The notes under the pieces: model-generated | What the model was told of the DNA's origin: nothing | The model's database searches: none | What the model saw: only the letters and a program-made list of their open reading frames with translations | Shown: piece by piece, positions 37,237 through 43,707 of the stretch | How positions within the stretch are numbered: the stretch's first letter is position 1 | How the letters are laid out: each line of letters starts with the position of its first letter | Made by a program: the position numbers and the translations under genes | NCBI GenBank assembly: GCA_963754535.1 | Contig: CAVWGG010000011.1 | Span: 62,001-126,000, forward strand | Reading direction: 5' to 3' | DNA length: 64,000 nucleotides | Source of the DNA: RPQJ01 sp963754535 | Lineage (GTDB): Bacteria; Pseudomonadota; Gammaproteobacteria; Steroidobacterales; Steroidobacteraceae

Positions 37237-37635
37237 CGGCCCTCTCGCTATTGGAGGTTGGGGCCGCGTACGGTTCGGACGGGTAATGGTGCCGTGGCGT
37301 GGGAAAAAGGTCTGGCAGCGACTGCGCGAGCGCTCATTTGCTGTTCTTCTGCACCGGCGCAGTGCGCACGATGCGTGACCGAATCCTGATGCTGTCGGGC
37401 ATCGTACCCGCCGAGGTCGCTGCTGGCCCGCTGCCCGCCGGGGCTGCGGCACCTGCGCGTGTCCGCGGCAGATCGATGGTGTCTGAAGGTTCAGAACCAA
37501 CTAAGATTGCGGGCGCCCCGCACAACCCGTAGGGCGTGCAACCGCGCGTCGCTCATTCGGCGCTGCCTGGTGTTGCTTGGACGCACCAGCGCATTGCCTA
37601 GCGCCGGAATGTAACAAGCGAAGGCCCGAAAATCA
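37237..37635. promoter_or_regulatory. rne-rluC divergent intergenic region
   Basis: A 399-base non-coding stretch. In Escherichia coli the long rne leader folds into hairpins through which RNase E controls its own mRNA. The rne-proximal half here has several GC-rich inverted segments, but I could not confirm conserved hairpins. No convincing promoter pair was found for either gene. Small open frames inside have no recognisable product. Confidence 0.5.
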
Positions 37636-38856
37636 ATGGCTTACGAAATAGACCCGGCAACCGACGAGAAGACCGCCGAGCCGCAACCCGGACGCGGCGT
37701 CACGCACGTCGAAGTGACCGAAGACGACGCCGGTACCCGGCTCGACAACTTTCTCGTCCGGCAGCTGAAGGACGTGCCGCGCACGCACGTGTTCCGCCTG
37801 CTGCGCAAGGGGGAAGTGCGCGTCAACAAGAAGCGCGCCAAGCCCGATCAGCGGGTGGCGCTGGGCGACATCGTCCGCATTCCACCGGTGCGCAAGGCCG
37901 AGGACGTGCCGCCGCCGGCCACGCCCCGGACGGCCAGCGAGTCGCTGCAGAAGCTGGTGCTCGACTCGATCACCTACGAGGACAGCGACCTCATCGTCTT
38001 CAACAAGCCGCCGGGCCTTGCGGTGCATGGCGGCAGCGCGACCGACTTCGGGTTAATTGAGGCGCTGCGCGGCGCCCGGCCCGGGCAGCCCGACCTCGAA
38101 CTCGTGCACCGGCTCGACCGCGACACCAGCGGCTGCCTGCTGGTGGCAAAGCGGCGCGCCGCGCTGCGCGACCTGCACCTGCAGTTACGCGAAGGCCAGA
38201 CCGAAAAGCACTACCTGGCGCTGGTTTGCGGCAAGTGGAACCTGGGGACCAAGCGCATCGAACTGGCGCTCGACACGGACGAGCGCCGCAGCGGCGAGCG
38301 GCACGTGGCCGTGCGCGCGCACGGCAAGAAATCCGTCAGCACGTTCAAGCCCGTGCAGTTCTTCGGCAACCTCGCCACGCTGATGGAAGTCGAGATCGAC
38401 ACCGGCAAGACGCACCAGATCCGCGTGCACGCCGCACATGCCGGCCATCCCGTGGCCGGTGACGACAAATACGGCAACCGGATCTTCAACGAGATATTCA
38501 AGGACTACGGCCTGAAGCGGATGTTCCTGCACTCGTCGTCGCTGGGCTTCACGCGGCCCGGCACCCGCGAGCCCATGCTGGCGAGCGCACCGCTGCCGCC
38601 CGAACTCAGTGCCGTGCTCGATACGCTGACTCGCGGCAAGGCCCGTGCGCCGCAGGACGAACGCGGCAAGACCCTGAAGCCGGAAGGTGCCCGGGGACCG
38701 ATCATCGCGCCGCGCGTGCAGCGGCCGGCTCCGGTGGCGCAGGCAGGCAAGCCGAGGATGGGTAATCCCCGGACGGACAAGCGCGGCCCGGCTAAGGAAT
38801 CTGGACCCGTGCGCGGCGAAGGGCGCCGCAGAGCCAGGACAACGGGAGGCCGGTGA
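37636..38856 (+). CDS. rluC: 23S rRNA pseudouridine synthase RluC
   Basis: A 406-residue RluA-family enzyme that modifies U955, U2504 and U2580 of 23S rRNA in Escherichia coli. The S4 domain is at about 30-90 (TRLDNFLVRQLKDVPRTHVF). The catalytic motif ELVHRLDRDTSGCLLVAK holds the nucleophilic Asp, and TGKTHQIRVHAAHAGHPVAGDDKYG is conserved. The last 70 residues (from about 335) are a basic, Pro/Arg-rich tail absent from typical RluC (about 320 residues) and likely disordered. The 3' end overlaps the convergent maf gene by 65 nt, and that overlap falls within the tail. Confidence 0.94.
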   Translation: MAYEIDPATDEKTAEPQPGRGVTHVEVTEDDAGTRLDNFLVRQLKDVPRTHVFRLLRKGEVRVNKKRAKPDQRVALGDIVRIPPVRKAEDVPPPATPRTASESLQKLVLDSITYEDSDLIVFNKPPGLAVHGGSATDFGLIEALRGARPGQPDLELVHRLDRDTSGCLLVAKRRAALRDLHLQLREGQTEKHYLALVCGKWNLGTKRIELALDTDERRSGERHVAVRAHGKKSVSTFKPVQFFGNLATLMEVEIDTGKTHQIRVHAAHAGHPVAGDDKYGNRIFNEIFKDYGLKRMFLHSSSLGFTRPGTREPMLASAPLPPELSAVLDTLTRGKARAPQDERGKTLKPEGARGPIIAPRVQRPAPVAQAGKPRMGNPRTDKRGPAKESGPVRGEGRRRARTTGGR

Positions 38857-39376
38857 GGCCCGTCGGGTCGATCGATTCGATCCGGTCGAAGAGGGCAATG
38901 CCGAGGGACTCGGCCTTGAAGCCGCCGGCGCAGTCGAGCGGCTGGTCGCGCTCGATGTAGCGGTCGATTTCGGCGTCCGACAGCTCCCTGAACTTCACGA
39001 CCGTGCGGTCGACGTGCGATTCGGCGCGGCCGGCCATGCCGTCAATGACATGGACCGCCGTGAGGAAGACGACTTCCTGGCCGGACGATGCGCGCAGTTG
39101 TTCGCGGCAACGTTCGACGGAACCGGGTTTGCCGAGCACATCGGTACCCCGCAAGGCCACCTGGTCGGAGCCGATGACGATCGCCCCGGGATGCCTGGCG
39201 GCGACTGCCTCGGCCTTGACCCGGGCGAGTCGCGCGGCCATCTCGGCTGCCGGTTCGCCGGGCAGGCGGGTTTCGTCGGCATCGGGGGCGACGCAGTCGA
39301 ACGGCACCCCGAGCCGCTGCAGCAGGGCGCGGCGGTAGCGGGACGTCGACGCGAGAATCAGGCCCTTGGAAAACAA
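38792..39376 (-). CDS. maf: Maf/YceF-type nucleotide pyrophosphatase
   Basis: A 194-residue Maf-family protein that hydrolyses non-canonical nucleoside triphosphates (the YceF branch prefers m7GTP). Motifs are LILASTSRYRRALLQRLG, PDADETRLPGEP, AIVIGSDQVALRG, LGKPGSVERCREQL and FLTAVHVIDG, with CAGGFKAESLGIALFDRI later. The start is a TTG at 39376, the only start that retains the conserved N-terminus. The yceF-yceD divergent arrangement is standard in gammaproteobacteria. Confidence 0.92.
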   Translation of the reverse strand: MFSKGLILASTSRYRRALLQRLGVPFDCVAPDADETRLPGEPAAEMAARLARVKAEAVAARHPGAIVIGSDQVALRGTDVLGKPGSVERCREQLRASSGQEVVFLTAVHVIDGMAGRAESHVDRTVVKFRELSDAEIDRYIERDQPLDCAGGFKAESLGIALFDRIESIDPTGLTGLPLSWLCGALRRARVQIP

Positions 39377-39397
39377 AGATTTAGGCTCGTTTTTTCT

Positions 39398-39426
39398 TTG
39401 ACAGGGCGGAGGCGCGTCACTATTAT
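39398..39426 (+). promoter_or_regulatory. Strong sigma-70 promoter for yceD-rpmF-plsX
   Basis: TTGACA at 39398-39403 and TATTAT at 39421-39426, separated by exactly 17 bases, is a near-consensus pair. The predicted transcript start (about 39432-39434) lies only 2-4 bases before the yceD ATG at 39436. Confidence 0.82.
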
Positions 39427-39435
39427 ACGCGCCCC

Positions 39436-40008
39436 ATGTCGCCCGGCCCTGCCGATCAGGTCAACGCTAAAGAACTGTCGGCACGAGCCGCCGTTATCGA
39501 ACGGCATCTCGAACTGCCGCAGCTCGAGCGCGTCGCACAGGCGGGGGGACTTCCCGGCACTCGCATCGATGGGCGATTGCAGTTCGGCGCGTTCGAAGGC
39601 CGCACGACGGTCGACGTTCGCGTCGAGGGTATGGCGGTGCTGGAATGCCAGCGTTGCCTGAAGCCTTGCGAGATCACGGTGGACGAATCGGCGCTGGTCG
39701 CCATCGTCCGCGAAGAGACGGATGACGTGCCGGGCGGCTACGAGCCGTTCGTGGGAATGCCGGAGCAACTGTCGCTCTCGGCGCTGATCGAAGAGCAGGT
39801 GCTGCTCGCGTTGCCGCTCGTGCCCGCGCACGAAGCAGGCAGCCCGGAGTGCCTGTCGTCCGAGGCGGAAGTGGTGCCGTTGGCGCCGGCTTCCGTGGTC
39901 GAGCCCGCTGCGGAAGAGGCAGCGGTGGAAGAGAAACAGACGCCCTTTGCGAATCTGCGGGAGCTGCTCGAAAAGAAAAACGAGCGCGGACCCGCTTCAG
40001 GAGAGTAG
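39436..40008 (+). CDS. yceD: YceD/DUF177 protein (rRNA accumulation factor)
   Basis: A 190-residue DUF177 protein, usually cotranscribed with rpmF and needed for normal 23S rRNA processing in plants and bacteria. It has VDVRVEGMAVLECQRCLKPCEITVDESALVA with the C-x2-C pair, and PFVGMPEQLSLSALIEEQVLLALPLVPAH. A third Cys is in PECLSSEAE. The C-terminal tail is acidic and longer than usual. The ATG at 39436 is required to keep the conserved KELSARAAVIERHLELPQLERV region. Only a few bases separate it from the expected transcript start. Confidence 0.92.
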   Translation: MSPGPADQVNAKELSARAAVIERHLELPQLERVAQAGGLPGTRIDGRLQFGAFEGRTTVDVRVEGMAVLECQRCLKPCEITVDESALVAIVREETDDVPGGYEPFVGMPEQLSLSALIEEQVLLALPLVPAHEAGSPECLSSEAEVVPLAPASVVEPAAEEAAVEEKQTPFANLRELLEKKNERGPASGE

Positions 40009-40011
40009 ACC

Positions 40012-40206
40012 ATGGCAGTCCAGAAAAGCCGCAAGACCCCGTCCAAGCGCGGCATGCATCGTTCGCACGACCACCTGAGCAGCCCAGCGCTGTCGGTTGA
40101 CCGTACGAGCGGCGAAACCCATCTTCGTCACCGCATCACCGCCGACGGTTTCTACCGCGGCAAGAAGGTGATCGAGAAGCCGGCTGCCGACGAAGGCCAG
40201 GAGTAA
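40012..40206 (+). CDS. rpmF: 50S ribosomal protein L32
   Basis: A 64-residue L32: MAVQKSRKTPSKRGMHRSHD at the start and HRITADGFYRGKKVI near the end are the family signatures. It is four bases downstream of the yceD stop with GGAGAG before the ATG, so the two are cotranscribed. The Cys-containing zinc motif of some L32 proteins is absent. Confidence 0.97.
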   Translation: MAVQKSRKTPSKRGMHRSHDHLSSPALSVDRTSGETHLRHRITADGFYRGKKVIEKPAADEGQE

Positions 40207-40228
40207 TCCTGTTCCGACGGGCCCGCGC

Positions 40229-41257
40229 ATGACCGCCGGCCTGACCGTAGCCGTGGACGCGATGAGCGGAGACCACGGCGCTGAAGTCGCCGTTCCCGCG
40301 GCACTCGATGTCCTCGCGTCCACGCCCGACCTGCGACTGATCGTCGTCGGTCGCGGCGAAGTCGTGCGCCCCTTGCTGGGCGCCGCGCTCGACGACGACC
40401 GCTGTCGTTTCGTCGAAGCGACCGAAGTCGTCGCGATGGACGAGCGTCCGCAGGACGCGCTCCGTCGCAAAAAGAACTCGTCGATGCGCGTTGCCATCAA
40501 CCTCGTCGAAAAGGGCGAGGCGGCGGCGTGCGTGTCCGCGGGCAACACCGGCGCACTGCTCGCGACTGCGCGTTTCGTGCTTGGGATGGTGCCGGGCATC
40601 GACCGTCCCGCGATCGTTTCGGCCGTGCCCTCGGCCGGCGGCTACACCGTGATGCTCGACCTCGGCGCCAACCCCGACTGCAACGACGACCACCTCGTCC
40701 AGTTCGCCGTGATGGGCTCGGTGATCGCGTCCGACCTGCACGGCATCGAGCATCCCCGCGTGGGCCTGCTCAACGTCGGCGAAGAAGACATCAAGGGCAC
40801 GGACGAGATCAAGGCCGCGCACAAGCGGCTTACGGGTTCCGCGATCAATTACGTCGGCTTCGTCGAAGGCGACAAGATATTTTCCGGCGCCGTCGACGTC
40901 GTCGTCACGGACGGCTTCACGGGCAACGTGTCGCTGAAGACGATGGAAGGCCTGGCGAAGTTCATCAGCGGCGCGATGAAGGAAGAGTTCACGCGCAACG
41001 CGGTGCGCAAGGCCGGCGCGCTCGCCGCGATGCCTGCGCTCAACGCGCTGAAGGCCCGGCTCGATCCGCGTGCCTACAACGGCGCGAGCATGGTCGGACT
41101 GAAAGGCGTGGTCATCAAGAGTCACGGTGGCGCCGACCGCATGTCGTTCGCCAATGCCGTGCGCGTGGCGGTAACGGAGGCGCGCAACGGCGTGCCCGAG
41201 CAGATCGGTGAGTTACTGGCGAAAGTGGCAGCGAAAACAGTGACCGGCGAGCCGTGA
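40229..41257 (+). CDS. plsX: Phosphate acyltransferase PlsX
   Basis: Makes acyl-phosphate from acyl-ACP for phospholipid synthesis. The 342-residue protein has TVAVDAMSGDHGAEVAVPAA at the start, ACVSAGNTGALLATARFVLG, MLDLGANPDCNDDHLVQFAVMG and VGLLNVGEEDIKGTDEIK, all PlsX signatures. It follows rpmF as usual, but fabH/fabD, which often come next, are not here; a convergent YkvA-family gene follows. A short perfect palindrome overlaps the stop. Confidence 0.96.
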   Translation: MTAGLTVAVDAMSGDHGAEVAVPAALDVLASTPDLRLIVVGRGEVVRPLLGAALDDDRCRFVEATEVVAMDERPQDALRRKKNSSMRVAINLVEKGEAAACVSAGNTGALLATARFVLGMVPGIDRPAIVSAVPSAGGYTVMLDLGANPDCNDDHLVQFAVMGSVIASDLHGIEHPRVGLLNVGEEDIKGTDEIKAAHKRLTGSAINYVGFVEGDKIFSGAVDVVVTDGFTGNVSLKTMEGLAKFISGAMKEEFTRNAVRKAGALAAMPALNALKARLDPRAYNGASMVGLKGVVIKSHGGADRMSFANAVRVAVTEARNGVPEQIGELLAKVAAKTVTGEP

Positions 41258-41264
41258 CCACTGG

Positions 41265-41792
41265 TCACTGACCGGCCTTGCGCCGCCGCCGCATGCGTTG
41301 CATCAGCTGCACGCGTCGCCTGGCGATCTTGCCGGCGACGTCGGCCGAGGCCTCCCGTACCACGGAGCGCTTCGTCAGCGACTCACGGTAGGCACGGAAA
41401 TCTTCGTACGCCTCGAGTTCGTGCCGCAGTTCGCGGAAGACGAGTTCGATCATCACGGCGTCGTCGAGCATGCCGATGCCGGGGAGGTCGTCGGGAATCA
41501 GGTCCTCCGGGTCGCACAGGTAGGCGAGCCCCGAGAGCACCGGGTTTCGTTCGTCCTCCGCCAGTGGCCAGTCCTCGTCGGTGACCATGGCGATCATGGT
41601 GTCGAGCTGCTCGAGCCGCTCGGTCACGAAGTCGGGCAAGTCCGTGCCTTTCATGGTTTTCACCATGTCGGCTGCCGCACCGAGGATTTCCTCGTCGTCC
41701 GCAATCTGGACCGAATCGCGTGCCTTCTTCAGTTCCCGGCGGAAATGGCGCAGATCGCGGTCGGACAGCTCGATCGTCAGCTTGTAAGGCAT
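41265..41792 (-). CDS. YkvA/DUF1232-family protein
   Basis: A 175-residue protein with the DUF1232 (YkvA) segment LSGLAYLCDPEDLIPDDLPGIGMLDDAVMI, preceded by a helical acidic/basic region and ending in a very basic tail (RRRVQLMQRMRRRRKAG). The ATG at 41792 follows GAGGGAAA at good spacing; the frame extends 27 codons upstream without family similarity. Function is unknown. It is convergent with plsX and divergent from the L,D-transpeptidase gene. Confidence 0.85.
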   Translation of the reverse strand: MPYKLTIELSDRDLRHFRRELKKARDSVQIADDEEILGAAADMVKTMKGTDLPDFVTERLEQLDTMIAMVTDEDWPLAEDERNPVLSGLAYLCDPEDLIPDDLPGIGMLDDAVMIELVFRELRHELEAYEDFRAYRESLTKRSVVREASADVAGKIARRRVQLMQRMRRRRKAGQ

Positions 41793-41911
41793 GGGTTTCC
41801 CTCGCGGCCGCAAGGCTACGGGCAGTGCCGTGTCTGGGTCAATGCGCGCGAGCAGCGTGTGGAGCGTCGCCATGTCGCTAGAATAGATGCAGGTGATGGA
41901 GGAAAGGTTGC

Positions 41912-42961
41912 ATGCAATTTAACCGTGTCGGCCAGTGGTTCGCCGCTGCGCTGGTCGCAGCGTTCGCTCCGTTCGTCGCGAATGACGTCCGCGCGGGAGA
42001 ATTCCTGCTGCCCCTCAACGGCGACAACGTGATCGGCGCGGTCAGCATTGCCGTGGCCGAGCACGAGGACACGCTGCTCGACATCGGCCGGCGCTACGGC
42101 GTCGGTTACGAGGAAATCATCGCCGCCAATCCCGGAATCGACCCCTGGCTGCCCGGCGCGGGCACCGAAGTGGTGATTCCAGGACGATTCGTGCTGCCCG
42201 ATGCCCCGCGCGAGGGGATCGTGGTCAACCTGCCCGAGCACCGCCTCTACTACTATCCGCCCGCCCAGCCCGGCCAGCCGCGCGTCGTGCGCACGTTCCC
42301 GATCAGCACCGGCAAGATGGACTGGAAGACGCCGCTCGGCGTCACCAAGGTGGTCGCGAAGCAGGAGCGGCCCAACTGGTATCCGCCGCAGTCGGTGCGG
42401 CTCGAGCACGAGGCCAAGGGTGACCCGCTGCCGCCGTTCATTCCGCCGGGCCCGGACAACCCGCTGGGCGAGTATGCGTTGCGGCTCGGCATCCCCGGCG
42501 GCTCTTACTTGATTCACGGCACCAACCGTCCTGCGGGCGTCGGCATGCAGGTCACGCACGGCTGCATTCGCATGTTCCCGGAGGACATCGCCGAGTTCTA
42601 TACGATGATCCCGGTGAAAACGCAGGTGAACCTGGTCGACCAGACGACGAAGGTCGGCTGGTCGCGGGGCACGCTGTTCATCGAGCGCCAGGCGCCGCTG
42701 GAAGGCACAAACGACCCTTCGCACATGGATCCCGCGGAACTCGAACGCGTGGTGCGTGCCGCCGCGGCCGGCGTCGACGTGTCGATCGACTGGAATACGG
42801 CACGGCTTGCGTTTCAACAGGCGTCGGGTGTGCCGGTGCGGGTCGGTGAACGTAATTTTTCGCGCGCGCCCGCCACGGTACCGTCCGCTGCCGCCACCGT
42901 TGGGCCGGATCCGCTCACGGAATCAGCGGCTGACGTTGTGCTCAAAGAGCCAGGGCACTGA
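41912..42961 (+). CDS. L,D-transpeptidase (ErfK/YbiS/YcfS type) with LysM-like region
   Basis: A 349-residue periplasmic enzyme that forms 3-3 peptidoglycan crosslinks or anchors Braun-type lipoprotein. It has a signal peptide (FAAALVAAFAPFVANDVRAG). A LysM-like segment spans about 45-95 (DTLLDIGRRYGVGYEEIIAANPG). The YkuD catalytic domain (about 100-250) has YLIHGTNRPAGVGMQVTHGCIRM with catalytic His and Cys. GGAGG before ATG 41912 supports the start. An alanine-zipper lipoprotein at 47.6 kb could be a substrate, by inference only. It overlaps the convergent hydrolase gene by 20 nt. Confidence 0.93.
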   Translation: MQFNRVGQWFAAALVAAFAPFVANDVRAGEFLLPLNGDNVIGAVSIAVAEHEDTLLDIGRRYGVGYEEIIAANPGIDPWLPGAGTEVVIPGRFVLPDAPREGIVVNLPEHRLYYYPPAQPGQPRVVRTFPISTGKMDWKTPLGVTKVVAKQERPNWYPPQSVRLEHEAKGDPLPPFIPPGPDNPLGEYALRLGIPGGSYLIHGTNRPAGVGMQVTHGCIRMFPEDIAEFYTMIPVKTQVNLVDQTTKVGWSRGTLFIERQAPLEGTNDPSHMDPAELERVVRAAAAGVDVSIDWNTARLAFQQASGVPVRVGERNFSRAPATVPSAAATVGPDPLTESAADVVLKEPGH

Positions 42962-43691
42962 CGATGGCCGTCGCCACGGTCGCGTAGTCCCCGTCGAAAT
43001 GATGGCCGCCCGCCAACGCGACTTCGCGCACTCCGGTGCCCCGCAGTCCCCGGCAAGCGGAATCCTCGTCACCCCGGCCGTAGATGCAGAGCACGGGGCC
43101 AAGCCGTCCGCTCGTGGCTTCCGGCCGTGTCGGCAGGCCGCCCTTCGGCGTGCCGATCCAGTGGCTGACGTGAAACTCGAAAAATGCCTCCGCACCCATG
43201 CCGATCAGGACGGTGCCCCGGATCAGTCGAGCAGTGTCGGCCGGCAGCCGGTTGATCATGAACGGCAGCGTGTCCGCACCCTGGGAATACCCGAGCAGCA
43301 GCACTCGCGACTTGTGCCATGACTGCGCGTAGTGGCCCATGACGCGGTCGAGGTCGCGCGCGGCGCCCCTGGGCGTGCGTGCATACCAGAAGTAGTGCAA
43401 TGCATTCCAGCCCACCACGGCGATGCCGCGTGCGTTGAGTTCGCTCGCGACTGACTTGTCGAGGGCCGACCAGCCGCCGTCGCCCGAGAGCAGGATCGCG
43501 AAGGTATCGCTGCTGTTCGATGCTGCCGGCAGTTCCAGCAAAGGCAGGTCGTCGATGCTGATTGTTGCCACCGCAGACCTCGGTGCGCGCGCCGGTCGAA
43601 CGGGCGAGTCCGCCTGTGCGCCAGGGGCGCCGGCTGCGCAGCAGCAAACGACGGCGAGCAGGATCGAGAGCCAGGAGGAAGGTCGCGACAA
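42942..43691 (-). CDS. AcvB/VirJ-like secreted alpha/beta hydrolase
   Basis: A 249-residue protein with a signal peptide (LSILLAVVCCCAAGAPGAQA). The VirJ domain has ILLSGDGGWSALDKSVASEL, GIAVVGWNALHYFWYARTP, the nucleophile in LLGYSQGADTLPFMINRLP and the catalytic His in LAGGHHFDGDY. The TTG at 43691, 16 nt after the mprF stop and with GGGA upstream, gives a clean signal peptide; a GTG at 43757 would overlap mprF. In Agrobacterium, AcvB paired with the MprF homologue LpiA hydrolyses lysyl-phosphatidylglycerol, and the pairing is the same here. Confidence 0.85.
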   Translation of the reverse strand: MSRPSSWLSILLAVVCCCAAGAPGAQADSPVRPARAPRSAVATISIDDLPLLELPAASNSSDTFAILLSGDGGWSALDKSVASELNARGIAVVGWNALHYFWYARTPRGAARDLDRVMGHYAQSWHKSRVLLLGYSQGADTLPFMINRLPADTARLIRGTVLIGMGAEAFFEFHVSHWIGTPKGGLPTRPEATSGRLGPVLCIYGRGDEDSACRGLRGTGVREVALAGGHHFDGDYATVATAIVSALAL

Positions 43692-43707
43692 TGCCAGTTC
43701 CCGGTCT

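Noticed and set aside
41253..41268. Palindrome GTGACCACTGGTCAC at the plsX stop as a terminator
   Set aside because: It is short and has no T tail; it may help end convergent transcripts, but the evidence is weak.
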